This document shows, one piece after another, positions 1-11,366 of a stretch of 64,000 bases of DNA. A model generated the notes under the pieces. The model saw nothing but the letters and a program-made list of their open reading frames with translations. It was not told the origin of the DNA and made no database searches. The translations under genes and the position numbers were made by a program. The stretch's first letter is position 1. Each line of letters opens with the position of its first letter. The DNA is from Galdieria partita (taxonomy: Eukaryota; Rhodophyta; Bangiophyceae; Galdieriales; Galdieriaceae), in assembly GCA_025991245.1 (NCBI GenBank), contig BQMJ01000018.1:186001-250000 (forward strand), written 5' to 3'.

Positions 1-1563
1 GATGCTACTTGTTGAGCTCCACAACCTGGTGCAAATCTTTCCAAAGCAAGAAATCCTTCAGCCAGCATATCCTATTCCCATATCCATCAAGTTGATAAAT
101 AAAAAGTATTTAAATACCTGTACTGGAGGCCAAGCATTAGGAGAGTCCCACTGCTCACCCGATTCAAAAGTAGTTGTAAGTACACCACCGTTTTGTAACA
201 ATCCACTATTCATAAAACTTTCTACAATTCCTTTGGCTTCCTTTTCACTAGAAATCAAGTATTCTATAGAATGTGACCACAGAGGTAGATAATTACTTGC
301 AGAAGAACAAAACTTCCTTTGAGTCCATTGTTTCCTCTTCATATCATAATCTCTCCACTGAAGAGAATGTGTATCCCATAACACATGTCTTATTGCTTGT
401 GCACGAATGGAACGCTGTTGATGGAACCATACAATACGTTGCTCCAACTGGCTCTTGATGTCTGAAGATAAGGGTTCTATAGAGGCAAGAGACAAGTATT
501 GCTGATATAAACTACTCATTTGAGACTCCATCCTAAGTAAAATGCTATTTAGACAGACAGGTACGATATTTTGAGTACAAATCGTATGGAGATGGCATCC
601 ATCTTCTAACCAACGTGAAGAAAAGTCCCAACCACTTTCAGCTGCCGATGCTAATCCACAGAAGCACTGATTTCTTTGTTGCTGTTCAGACCAATTTTTA
701 ACCAATCGATTGTCGCTACAGAAAGACTCTGGTCTTGGTTCAGTGGCATTCACAAAATATCGATTGAGTTTCCTTGGTGGGTCGTCTATGAATACTGAAC
801 GATATTTGGAAAAGAATTCATACTCCTTTTCTAGTCCTTGTAGGGCACGATGAAGAAATGTAAGCAAACTTGGATTGTCATCGGACCAATTTTTTACGAC
901 AATGGCAATCATATCACTCAGAAGTGGAGGTTGACTTCGATTCAGATAATAGATACGGCCTCCATTCGGAACAAAGCCAAACATAAACACCATATCGAGT
1001 AGATTATCCACCATATCTCGAGCCAAAGTAAATAATCCACAACTGAGCAAACCCTTTATGATGAAATAAGAGTCCCAATAATAAAACTCTCTAAAGCGAC
1101 CTCCAGCGACAATCATTGGCTTTTTCCAAGGAATCAACGTATATCTTGACGGATGTTCATAGACTTGTGGATGTACCTGTAAACAAAGGGATCGCCAACA
1201 ATCGAAAAGATAAGTTATCCAGGAAAGGACAGATTCTTGTTTATCGTCCTTTGTTTTGCTTAAAATAGCGGCAAAGTTTTCTTTCAATTGACTTTGCAAG
1301 TCAAACCAATTGGGAAGACTCTGTTCTACTTGGCAACGTAAAGTATCCGAACCTGGTGGTTGAAAATAAGTTTCAAGAAAAGTTTTCAATTCATTCTTAT
1401 CCAACGAATCATGAGCAGAGTCCACTAGTTGGTGAAACTTTGCAAGAACAACTTGAGGGTCTTCTTTCAGTGAACTGTCTACAAAGTCTTTGCAGTCCTT
1501 GAAAACTCCAAAGTGATGAACCCATTTCAATAAGGCACCACGTAAAAAGATTTCTTCCGTCAT
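1..1563 (-). CDS. alpha,alpha-trehalase, GH37 (3' end beyond window)
   Basis: Hydrolyses trehalose to two glucose molecules, usually in the cytosol or vacuole. Exons read 1563-118 and 71 to below 1; the 46-bp intron (117-72) has GT and AG ends and keeps the frame, giving WPPVQ followed by DMLAEGFLALE. Both GH37 signatures are visible: GGRFREFYYWDSYF near residue 155 and QWDSPNAWPP near residue 475. A conserved GWDFSSRW segment near residue 315 holds the likely catalytic acid Asp. No signal peptide is obvious at the MTEEIFLRG start, so a cytosolic enzyme is likely. About 500 residues are seen and the last tens of residues lie off the left edge. The start codon is only 17 bp from the stop of the same-strand Tic20 gene. 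Confidence 0.93.
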
Positions 1564-1580
1564 TTTTTATTGTGCCAATC

Positions 1581-2297
1581 TCAAAAGAATTGTTTTAATT
1601 GGGCTTGCGAGGCTTCACTAATCCACGGCACTTGATCGGGCTTATTTCCTCGAGTGATACACAACACAACGTACGTAGTTATAACCATGATGGCATAGAA
1701 AACGAGATTACATAGACCTTCCACTACACCAGAAGGTATAGCTCCAGAAGCTGAGGTTGCGTGAAGAAACATCTGAGGAATAATCAATATCAAGTCTATT
1801 AGAATGGCTTGCATAGTATTGAAGCGAATAAAGTTGTCCACTTTTTCATTACGAACAATAAAGTAGAATAACATTGCAAAGAGTATAAAAGCCAAAAAGG
1901 GAATTCCTCGATAAATAATGAGCAATGGTTGCAAAGGATAAAAAATAAACGCAGAAATAACAGGATACTTGGCAAATAAAAATCTACCATAAACAACACC
2001 GTCTAAAAGAGGCATCAAATAAGGAAGAAACGCCAATAGTCTATTCTTTGGAGAAGGCTTTAGGGGAACTCCATTCCTTCGAGGTGGACGACGGTAGTAG
2101 GCACAGGTAACAGGTTGTCTTTGTGTTGTTCCTATTGAAGAAGAAGAAGACACTTGGATACTTGTCCAACTTGGATTCTTGAAAGAAGAATAACATAAAC
2201 AATATTTCAAAGGATAAAAGATATTTGACCAACTAGAATGCTTTCTGTACTGACCGACATGAGAAGTACATACAAACGCCATCCCATAAACCATCAT
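1581..2297 (-). CDS. TIC20: Tic20-type plastid inner-envelope translocon protein
   Basis: Tic20 is a four-helix membrane protein of the TIC complex that imports preproteins across the plastid inner envelope. The C-terminal 150 residues contain LMPLLDGVVYGRFLF, then hydrophobic segments around PFLAFILFAMLFYFIVRN, IRFNTMQAILIDLILIIPQM and a last helix near the C-terminus; the R-F-N-(T/A)-M-Q-A-I-L pattern is typical of Tic20. The frame stays open upstream to 2450, but I chose the Met at 2297 (MMVYGMAF) because the neighbour on the other strand starts at 2462 and because the Ser/Arg-rich 90 residues that follow look like a transit peptide. The true start could be any Met between 2450 and 2282. 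No intron is visible. Confidence 0.85.
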   Translation of the reverse strand: MMVYGMAFVCTSHVGQYRKHSSWSNIFYPLKYCLCYSSFKNPSWTSIQVSSSSSIGTTQRQPVTCAYYRRPPRRNGVPLKPSPKNRLLAFLPYLMPLLDGVVYGRFLFAKYPVISAFIFYPLQPLLIIYRGIPFLAFILFAMLFYFIVRNEKVDNFIRFNTMQAILIDLILIIPQMFLHATSASGAIPSGVVEGLCNLVFYAIMVITTYVVLCITRGNKPDQVPWISEASQAQLKQFF

Positions 2298-2461
2298 TGC
2301 TCTATTTACTTCCGATAGTAATTGAGAATGACAACGAGTTGCAAAATGCTTTTCAAGTATTCCATTCTGCATTGGATGAAACAAAAACAATAAAAAGCTA
2401 CAAGACGAATGCATTCCTTGTGATTTCTTCTCGTTGTTGTCACACTTCATTCATAGAAAGG

Positions 2462-3258
2462 ATGAGGACATTTCCAACAACTTTGTGGAAACTAACTTCT
2501 TCCGTGTTGCGTTTACAAGGATGGACTAGACTTTCTTCAAATGAACCTGTTACAACCAAGTTATATCGTGGAATATCTTTTACGAGGTGTTTCAATACCT
2601 CCAAGTTGCTAAGGTCTAGTGAAGAGAAGGAAACATTTCATTTTATGCCCTTATCTTACAACGAAGATGTGAGAGCAGTCTCAGGTTTAACTGCACCAGA
2701 TGAACCTCCTTATGCACCTTTACCAAAGGATCACGAGTTGAATGGTGAATGCGACTTTTCTAGACAGTTGGACATGGTAGGTAGTCTTCATAAGTAAGTG
2801 TCAAGAGTAGCTACTAACTTGGGATGATTCAGCACGAAGACGTCTCAGATAGAGAAGCAGCCATAGGAACAGCTTTATTGGTTCTTATTTTTGGAGGAGG
2901 TTACTATTTGGCAGAGTATGTGTTTCCCAAGGAGTATAAAGTGACAAGAACAGAGTTGCCTTATCTTGAACAAGATTTGGGTGGCTATTTAAAGTTGGAT
3001 GAAACAGGAACTCGGTTGATTCCTCAGTTTGACTATGTTTCTTATGCAGCTCCTGATACACCACAGTGTGGATATCTTTCCACCATTAAGAAAATAGATA
3101 AGAGTCCTTCCAGTCCTACCTCTGAAGAAAGCAGTCATAACCTTGAGGAGAATGGTGAAAATGATGTACAAAGCAATGGAAAGTCGTCTATAAATAATAA
3201 CAATATAGTTAACAAGCATGAATTAGACTTTGACAAATATATTCAAGGCAGCTCATAA
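2462..3258 (+). CDS. small mitochondrial-type membrane protein, possibly complex I NDUFB8/ASHI-like
   Basis: Two exons, 2462-2776 and 2833-3258; the 56-bp intron begins GTAGGT and ends ATTCAG after a CTACTAAC branch-like site, and only this donor keeps the frame. The 246-residue product starts MRTFPTTLWKLTSSVLR, rich in Arg, Ser and Thr and lacking acids, as mitochondrial presequences are. One transmembrane helix follows (AAIGTALLVLIFGGGYYLA, about residues 115-133), then YVFPKEYKV and ELPYLEQDLGGY. The order PDEP, single helix, then Y/P-rich segment ending LGG recalls plant NDUFB8/ASHI subunits of respiratory complex I. That resemblance comes from memory of the family and is weak. The tail after residue 185 is Ser/Asn/Glu-rich and low in complexity. 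Confidence 0.6.
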
Positions 3259-3343
3259 AGTATTTGGAATTTTTGTTTTATTCTATTTCAATATACAAAA
3301 TAGATACCCAAAACCCTATGATAATATATGAAACCCACAAATA

Positions 3344-5039
3344 TCATACAACAACATTTTCTGTAAAGGAACCGTGAAAGCCATAAGGAAATGATTGTGG
3401 AGATCGGATATAACAAATTGGACCTTTGGAAATTTGTTTGCTATCCAAAATAGCAAAGTCGACACGACTCAACTTGGGACGATAAATAGCCGCAATAAGA
3501 TATCCAATATCTTCCTCTTGAGCTTCCCTTTTAGGAATGAATACTGCTTCACCTACAAAGTCCGTTGCCTTGTCACACTGCCATGTTTCTTTCGTTCCTT
3601 GGAGCAAGTTATATTTCACAATGACTTGGAATGGGAAAGATAGATCATCAAAAGCTGAAGCACAAGCATATAAATATTTACACTTTTGTCCCTATATCAC
3701 AAGTTTGTGAGGAAATATAAAGTTTACTAGTATTCAACTCACCTCTCGATAAGGATGCACCTCGGGAAAATCACAAGCTGTATGATCTACCCATTTCTTA
3801 TTCAACTGATTCTTCTTACGATCTATTTCTATACGAAGAAGAAACTGAGGTGATCCACCTCCATTGGCAAGCGGGTTGAAATAACCAGGACGACAAGGAT
3901 AATAACCCAACTCATTTCCTATTGTGAAATCTTTAAAAGAACAGGAATATATGATTATTCTTTCATCTTCTTCACTAGCATTGCCTAGATGAATAGTAAA
4001 CAAAGGCTCATTCAATGAATAGACGACAGGTTCAAGACCGAGCTTTGAGTCTGGACGAGGTATCATAAACAACTCAGCATCTTTGAAATTATCGCTAATA
4101 ACTGCTTTTGGCAATGACTCCAAGCCTATCAAAGCCTTCATGAGGGACAATGGCTTCCATCGCAAATAGGAAGAAATAAAAATATAAAAATTTCTGAGAA
4201 TACAATCAGTTCTGTCAAATGATATATGTCTATATAGAAATATACTCACTTGGTAAAGCAAAAATCATGAAAGTAGCAAAAACCAGTCACAAAATGTTCT
4301 ACTTTAGAATACAGAGAACCATCCGAACAAAACTCATAAACTATTATTCGAGTATGACGACCAGGAACAACAGAACATCCCAACAGACGACTATTTTCTT
4401 TGTCTAAGCGTGTATGAGCAAGAAAAGGTACATTCTTTGCCAAAGTATTTTGAAAATGATATTGTCCTCTTGTTTCTAACGTTTTTGGATCCAAGGCATA
4501 GGGCCAACCACCTTCGTGAAGACACAGCAAGTTATCTGCCCAGTCAATCACACAAGTATTAGCAGGTACTTTAAATATCTTTGCTCTAAAAGAAAAGTGG
4601 ATCAAACTACACTGAAAAAGGAGTAATATAAAAAGTATGCAAACCTAAAATTGCGCCACCAGCCACCAGAAAGTTTCCCAAAGCCACGATACACTCCGTG
4701 TCCAGCTGTAGTTTCCTCCAAGTAGGCTTCTGTCTTAACAAATTTGGAACGATACAGGCAAGAACCATCGCCTCTAAAAGTAAGACTACGAATGAACCCA
4801 TGTCCATCAAAAGGGTGAAACCAATCTCCATCTATTTGTAACAGACCAGGACCGTTTAGAAAATATGAGCCAACAATATCTTTAGGAATGGTTCCTCGTA
4901 TATCATCTACAGTCAACTCTTGTGTCAATTCTGTTGGCTGACTCTTAAATAGAAATGAATAGTCTTCCAAAGAAAAACCGTATTTGTTTGGTAACAACTT
5001 GGACTCTTCCATCAACATCTCTCCTCTGGAAATCTTCAT
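3344..5039 (-). CDS. carotenoid cleavage dioxygenase (RPE65/CCD family)
   Basis: Non-heme Fe(II) oxygenase that cleaves carotenoid double bonds to apocarotenoids. Four exons, 5039-4645, 4585-4250, 4193-3743 and 3691-3344, join in frame across introns of 59, 56 and 51 bp to give 509 residues, normal for the family. N-terminal motifs NGPGLLQIDGDWFHPFDGHG match the CCD start of the beta-propeller. The four iron-binding histidines can be assigned: LAHTRLD, YFHDFCFTK, FTIHLGNAS and GFHGSF near the C-terminus. No clear transit peptide is seen at MKISRGEMLMEES, so plastid versus cytosol is open, and I cannot say which bond or substrate is used. Alternative starts at Met8 and Met10 exist. Its start codon lies 5 bp from the AspRS stop codon on the same strand. 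Confidence 0.9.
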
Positions 5040-5044
5040 CTTTA

Positions 5045-6849
5045 TTAGGGTCTCAACCTTTTAGGATCTCTTGGAAACATGGAACATTCTCTAATATTAC
5101 CAACACCCAAATATAACATAACTACACGTTCTAAACCTATTCCTGCTCCTCCATGAGGTGGAGTACCATATTTAAAGGCATTTATGTAATCTTCAATAGA
5201 TGATAAGGGAATATTCTTTGCTTTCACTTGACTTTCTAACAACACAGAATCATGAATACGTTGTGCTCCGGAAACAATTTCTTCTCCTCGTAAAAACATA
5301 TCAAAAGAATTAGAATAACGAGAGTCCTCTGCTTTAGGCATCGTATAAAATGGTCGAACTGTAGCTGGAAAACTTGCCAATGTATAAAAATCTGTTCCAT
5401 ACTTTTCCTTTATAATCTTTCCTAATGCCTTCTCATTCTCTGTAGAAAGATCATCCAAGTCCTCTTGGATATAACCGTTAGCTTTCAAAAGCTGCACTGC
5501 TTCAGGAAAGTGCAATCGAGGATTTTGTCCTGCAGGAAGATAACGAATAGGAGATATTTGAAACTTTTCTTGAACCAATTCAATTTCCGTTGAAAACCGC
5601 AGACGAAGACCTTCAAAGATACCGATGAACAATTGTTCTAAAACATCAAGCACCTATCAAAATTATAAAAGAATTGAAAATCCACCACTCAAGAAAACAA
5701 CAAGAGATACCTCAAAATAATGCTCTCTAATAGCCATTTCAATATCTAATCCTGTAAATTCACACAAATGACGATGCGTATAAGAATTCTCTGCACGAAA
5801 GACGGGTCCAATTTCAAATACACGTTCTAAATCTGCACAAATAGCCATTTGCTTATAAAGTTGAGGACTTTGAGCAAGACAAGCATTTTGTCCAAAGTAA
5901 TTCAGTTTGAAAACTTCAGCACCGCCTTCACTAGCACCTGCAATTATTTTAGGCGAATGAATTTCAATAAAGCCTTCTCGTAATAAAATTTCTCGAAATA
6001 GTTGACAAACTCCGGATTGAATACGAAAGATTGCTTGCTGTGAAGGAACACGAAGATCTAAAACTCTATTATCTAGTCTTGTATCTCTTAAAACATGAAC
6101 ACCTTCCTGCCAATCCGGACGTCCAGCATCTTCGACTCGAATAGGAAGTCTCGCGTTCACTTTGTTGACAATGTAAAGTTTCCAAACATGAAGTTCTATG
6201 TCATGTTGAGAACATGACTTTACTTCTGCTGCAACTACATTGCCATAAATATCTACAAGACACTCTTCTCCTACTTCTTTGGTTATCCACTTTATCATTT
6301 GTCGAGAAACTTTGTCTGATTCTGAAACAACTGCCTGCAATAGTATTAGTCGATTCCTAAATAAACTTCCTTTACACATAAATACAACTCACTTGTAACG
6401 TGTACTGGGACTGTCTTAAAACCAAAAAGGCGCTACGTCCTTTCGGTCTAATAGTATCAACCCTCGCACGTGTCCATATCTGTTTACCAACTTTCTCCTT
6501 ATCCAAACTAGAAACAGAAGTGAACAGACGACCACTGATTGAGTCTGTTGCAACTGATTGAATAAGTTGATATTCACCAAAGTTCTGTGTTGATTCGTCG
6601 TCAACTGAAAGATAGTCTATCTTCGTCGTCAAACTGTTTTCGGAACTCGCTTGGTTTCTCAACGCTATTCTCTCAGCTTTGGAAAGTTTCTGTTGTTGAC
6701 GCGTTTCAGCATTGGTCGTTTCTTTGTGAGACTAGGACCACAAACATCAACAACAACGAGGCAACATATATCAAACCAAAACTTACAGTTGCCCTAGTAT
6801 TCGTTTCCTGATAACCGCCAGACCCAGAATTTTCACTTCCTTGGAACAT
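5045..6849 (-). CDS. aspartyl-tRNA synthetase, eukaryotic cytosolic type
   Basis: Class II synthetase charging tRNA-Asp. Exons 6849-6787, 6731-6393, 6334-5711 and 5653-5045 join in frame (introns 55, 58 and 57 bp) to 544 residues. An N-terminal Lys/Gln-rich helix (RQQQKLSKAERIALRNQ) precedes the OB-fold anticodon domain (IWTRARVDTIRPKGRSAFLV). Class II motif 2 is at FEIGPVFRAENSYTHRHLCE and motif 3 at GGAGIGLERVVMLYLG. The C-terminus MFPRDPKRLRP is the usual AspRS ending. The chosen start is Met at 6849 (MFQGSENSG). An in-frame Met at 6948 would add 33 residues rich in Arg, His, Leu and Ser that look like a mitochondrial presequence, so dual targeting by alternative starts is possible. A tRNA-Arg gene ends 40 bp upstream of the longer start. 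Confidence 0.93.
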
Positions 6850-6988
6850 ATTATAGCAAGAATGAGTACAGTGAAATACTAAATAGCGTCTCGAAAAACC
6901 AGATATCAATCGATAATGCCTTTCAAAGTGAAGTTTCAATGAGAGCATAAAATAACAAAAAGAATTTCCATTTTTGCCCTCTAGTCGA

Positions 6989-7061
6989 CGCCCTACCTGG
7001 GACTCGAACCCAGAATCTCTCAGTTAGGAGCCGAGTGCCTTATCCATTGGGCCAGCAGGGC
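6989..7061 (-). tRNA. tRNA-Arg (anticodon CCT)
   Basis: The minus strand folds as a complete 73-nt tRNA. The 5' acceptor arm GCCCTGC pairs with GTAGGGC with one G-T, followed by discriminator G. The D-arm holds GGCCCAATGGATAAGGC. The anticodon stem CTCGG/CTGAG closes the loop CTCCTAA, so the anticodon is CCT and it decodes AGG. The T-arm is CTGGG-TTCGAGT-CCCAG. There is no intron and no encoded CCA. It sits between the cullin stop codon (91 bp away) and the AspRS gene, all on the same strand; internal A and B boxes would drive its own Pol III transcription. A T-rich run follows its 3' end at about 6971-6975. Confidence 0.95.
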
Positions 7062-7151
7062 TACTACTACAATCATGGATTGTGCGTCTAGTCAAAGTTA
7101 TTCTTTATGTTCAATAGCAAAAAACATGAGTTTGCAACAGGAAAACTACTC

Positions 7152-9725
7152 CTATGCAACATATTTGTACAGTGAAGAATTCTGTTCATCTCTTTCAATA
7201 TATTCCTATGCATACTGTCAATAAAAATGCATAATTCTCAAGGTAGACTTACTCGGGTGATAAGATCTTCTATTCTAGCCTTGATCACCTTCGGATCAGG
7301 GTTAAACAATTGCATCAATTGTTGACTAACCTCAACTATCAATCTTTGATGATCAATTGTTCTTCTACTTTTCATTATGCGAACAATTGCAGCCTACATG
7401 AATGAATACAAATAAGTTCCTAAAATATAAGAAAAATTTCTAATCAAACCTCTATAGCATGACGTCGATCCTCATCAACGGCAGTTCGTGTAGCTTCTTT
7501 TTCTTCTTGATTGATCCTTGCCATCAATAATGGAATCTTGATTCGTCGTGATAGAGGAGCAAATTTCAAGTTAATTTCATACAGTTCCTATATATTCTTA
7601 AGAAAACAACTTGACGACTTCAACCTTTCGTACTTACTTCATTTTCGGCATTTTCTTCATGAATCGCTGTTGTGCTCTTCGAAAGAATAGGATATTTCGA
7701 ATTGCATAAACTATTCAAATATTTTTTCAAACCTTCCACATCTTGCTCACTATTTCCAACGTTCAAAGACTTGCGAATGCTTTGAAATGAAAGCCGCTCT
7801 GCATCGTTGAACAATAGTAAAATACACATTTGATGAGTGCTAACTTGCAACTCAAAACTTTTTCCTTTAGTCAATGGAAATCCATAACAATGCAATGTAC
7901 CGACACCCAACGAGTGAACCCAACGAAGCTTTCTTTGTGAAGTACGGCTATCGTAGTATTCTTGAAAAACAGATAGACATCTACTAAGTTCTTCTGGAAG
8001 ATAGATATCATCAGATTTGTAAGTTGGCCAATGTCCAGTGGTTAATACAGTCACATTAAAATCGATATTGCCTAAGACTTGTTGAATAGCATTGGACTGA
8101 AGCCAAACATGAAAACCTTCCTGGACTTCTCTACTCAAATGCATATCCGTCACCATTCCTTCCAATTTGGACGTATATTGCGAGCCACATGTCATCTTCA
8201 ATTTGGTAATAAAGGAGCGTTCCAAGTCTTCGCTCAGTGAACGTTGGAAAAGCAATCTCTTTGAGAGTTGTTTTCGATAAAACTCCCCAAATAAGTCCTT
8301 CTCTGAAAGATAGCTAAATAACTTTACTACTTTCTCCAATTTTTCTTCAATAGCATCTTCTGAAAGATGTCGTATCTCTCCGCTGGCTTTCAGTAGTATG
8401 TCGCAATAAGTCGACAATAACTCAGCACTAGTTACACTCCCAAGAGGTTGATTCAGAAAACTTTCGAAAGCTTCTTTGATTGCCCTATAAAACCGCGCAT
8501 GACTTCCAAGACAAGTAATTATTACTTCCAAATATCTAAACAAACCTTTCTTATACCCAATTAAAGTGGTTCGTCATAATACTTACCGTTCATGAATTTC
8601 CATCAACGTTTCAATGAATTCTTGTCCATGAGATGATTTTTCTCCTCCACCTTTGTCATTTTGCTCCAATCTTGCACGAAATGCTTTTACAACATCATTT
8701 CCTTCTTGTAAAATTTGGGTTCTTAACATTTCCGCTGCAGGTTCAATACCCTGCGAAACACCAGGTCTAGAGAACAATCTGTACCATCTTGCCAAGTCAG
8801 ATTTTCTCCCTTGTAACAGTAATGGTATAAACCCGGAGTGTTCTTTCATTAATAATTTAAGTTGATGTGCATCGAGCAACTCAGCTTCACAAATTAACAA
8901 AGACCTTTCTTCCGTTTGTTCGGTGAAGTAAGTTTTGCACCTACGAACTTCATCTTCCAATGCTTCTTCCACTCTTATCATATATACAGGAAAAGAGTCT
9001 TCTTCTGCCCAACGGTTGGACACTGCTTTGCAATATTCAGCAACTGCCTTCAAATACGGAGTTTCCAGTTCTTCAGTATACAACTTCAAAGACCCATTTC
9101 CAAGTTCAACAAAGATACGAACAACAGATTGTATCAAGAGTTGGTCCACAATTTCTCCCATTCTTTCCTTCTCTAGAAGGCTGAGTACGATAGATCTTGC
9201 TTCAGCTTTTACAGCTTGAAAAACGTTATCTCGAAAGCAGTTGTAGCCTAGTTCGTCCAAAGTTGGCTTTTGTGCTCTTTTCACATAAAATCTATCCAAA
9301 TAACCAAAAATCTTTCGAATCCATCGCATCTACAAAAAGATATGAGTTGAAAGCAGTCAATTACGAACATTTGAAACGAAGCTTGCCATCACTTTGTGGT
9401 TTTCCCAGCGGTGTACCAACTCCTTCAACTTGAACTCGTCATGTAAGCTTTTCACACTAGGCAACACTCTCTCCCTGAGATACTGTGTTTCTGTTTCCTT
9501 TATACTGACATAAAGTTGGTCTGCATAAATATGGGGCGGCTTCTGAGTACATAGTGTATACACAGTATTGTAGATTGCCATCCATTGTTCGGCGCCATAT
9601 TTTTTTCTTGAGTCCATTCCAGACTCAAGACATTGTTGTAAAGGCAAAAAGCCCTTGTTCCATATAAAACTCCAACCTTCTTCAAAGGATAGTGGATAAG
9701 GAAACCTTGGAAACGAGTTGGACAT
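7152..9725 (-). CDS. CUL1: cullin, CUL1-like SCF scaffold
   Basis: Scaffold of SCF ubiquitin ligases, binding SKP1/F-box adaptors at its N-terminus and RBX1 at its C-terminus. Six exons: 9725-9387, 9329-8587, 8535-7638, 7587-7450, 7393-7253 and 7205-7152, giving 770 residues, the normal CUL1 size. The segment [25 protein letters not shown] matches the plant CUL1 pattern W-x-NHKVM-x-RW. The cullin homology domain contains [23 protein letters not shown]. The neddylation region is [20 protein letters not shown], with the Lys of MKSRR the expected NEDD8 site, and the end is [16 protein letters not shown]. The first intron (9386-9330) seems to use a GC donor, because a GT donor would delete two conserved residues. 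A SKP1 gene lies at 47.1-47.8 kb. Confidence 0.92.
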
Positions 9726-9889
9726 ATTTCACAATAAAAACTAAAATGTCAAGCAGAATATTTAATAGAGTGCAAGGCTTGGCTATTTGAGTTGGTACTC
9801 TTTCTTTCCCTCCCAAGCCAAAGCAATAAGAGGATCTCCCCCAATAGGCTTTTGCCAATGATGAATTGAGCTTTATATTACATTCAAGT

Positions 9890-11294
9890 TTATTGTCTCA
9901 TATTCACAGGAACTGTCTCGTAGAATAATATATATCCTGCATCAGAACTGGGACCCATTTCAAACGAACTCCCGAAAACTGCTTCCAAGTCATTCTCATC
10001 CTTTAGTTCAACACATTCATCATCAAACAAAATCCAACGACCATGGCTCTTAATCAAACATACATAATGTCCATGATTAGGACCACTTCCTACATGAATA
10101 ACCACTGCAACAAGAGAATATAAACGGTCAGGATCTTCTGCATCGTCACTGACGTTAAAGAGACGCAGCTGCAAAGGAAAAACAACCCTATAGGATAACT
10201 TTTTATATCGCTGATATTGTTCCATAAATTTGAAGCGTTTAAGATGAAGAGCAAGAATATATGGAAGCTTTTTGATTCGAACAGACCTTTCTGCTTCTTG
10301 TAATGAACAACAAGTATCACAAAAGAACTTGTCATGCTTTGTTAGAAGTTCAGTTGAGCAAAAGTTGCGCAAACAACTTGTTATAGATGAATTCTGGTCA
10401 ATATCAACGCTAAGATCAAAAAAGGATTCGACACGTTGCGTCACATTTTCACAACTGAGACAACGAACTTCATTAGTTAATAGACCTTCAAACAAATCAT
10501 GAACCCAAGTTCGAGTTGAATGTGACTCCGCATCGGTCTTGTCTAGACTATTATTCCTTTCTTTCTTTGCTACTTTCTGCTTTTTAGCTGCTTCTTCTCT
10601 TTGAAGTATCTCAACTATCTCATTTAAAATAAAGTTTAAAAATTCATGAGCGTCTTGGTGCATACAACTACTGAATAACTGATTGTCCTTTCGCAGTCTT
10701 TCGATGAATTTCTTAGGAGCGATAGAACCTATACGTTTCTTTTGAGAGTTAACTTGATAAAACAAGTCTGCTAAACAGGTTAGTAGATTTTCCTTCTCAT
10801 AACCTAGGGAGACTTTGGAGATTCTCGTACTCACACTGGATCTGGGCAACATAGCTTCTGTTCGTTCCTCAGAGCTGCTTCTACTTGACTTTTTGGAATT
10901 GAGCCCTACCGCGCTACCAACTCCTTTGAAGGCATTTTTAAAAGAATAGGCAGAGGAAACGTGGTTTGTTGCGGTTCCGTTCATTGTCGACTGTGAGTTT
11001 GTTTCCGAAATTCCGTTATTTTCCAACTCTTGTTGTCTTTGCAACAGTTCTTTCTTATAAGCTAAAACGCGCTCCCTAAAAGGTTTGCAAAAGTACAAAG
11101 CTTGCAACACAGAACTGCAATAGCAAGTATTTCCAAACTTTGCAGAACAACAACAAACAAGTTTGGTGCAAAAAGTATGCCATAAAAAATAAAATACTTA
11201 CGTTTTCAAAACCAAAATACCGTTCGTCATCAGGTAACTCTGTTTCTAGTGCTTTCTCAAGTTTTCCTGAAGCTGTTGAACTTCCTACTCCCAT
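9890..11294 (-). CDS. ubiquitin C-terminal hydrolase, USP12/USP46 type
   Basis: Cysteine deubiquitinase. Two exons, 11294-11202 and 11137-9890, with a 64-bp intron falling just before the Cys box. The product of 446 residues starts [10 protein letters not shown], a possible N-myristoylation signal, then [26 protein letters not shown], very close to USP12/46 with the catalytic Cys in NTCYC. Zinc-finger CxxC pairs appear in CLSCEN and CDTCC. The His box is [19 protein letters not shown] and the final Asp/Asn box [12 protein letters not shown] Ser-rich insert of about 70 residues (around residues 60-130) replaces the short loop of animal USP12. In animals this family is activated by WD40 proteins. 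The FKBP/TPR gene starts 72 bp away on the opposite strand. Confidence 0.92.
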
Positions 11295-11366
11295 TTCCCA
11301 GACAAGTTCTTCATCCAAAGGAAATTCTTTTAGCTGCTTCAGAGACTGAAATCCAAATACGCTGTA

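Noticed and set aside
2297-2461. Upstream in-frame extension of the gene starting at 2462
   Set aside because: It overlaps the start of the divergent Tic20 gene and has no targeting or domain character; MRTFPTTLWK is a better start.
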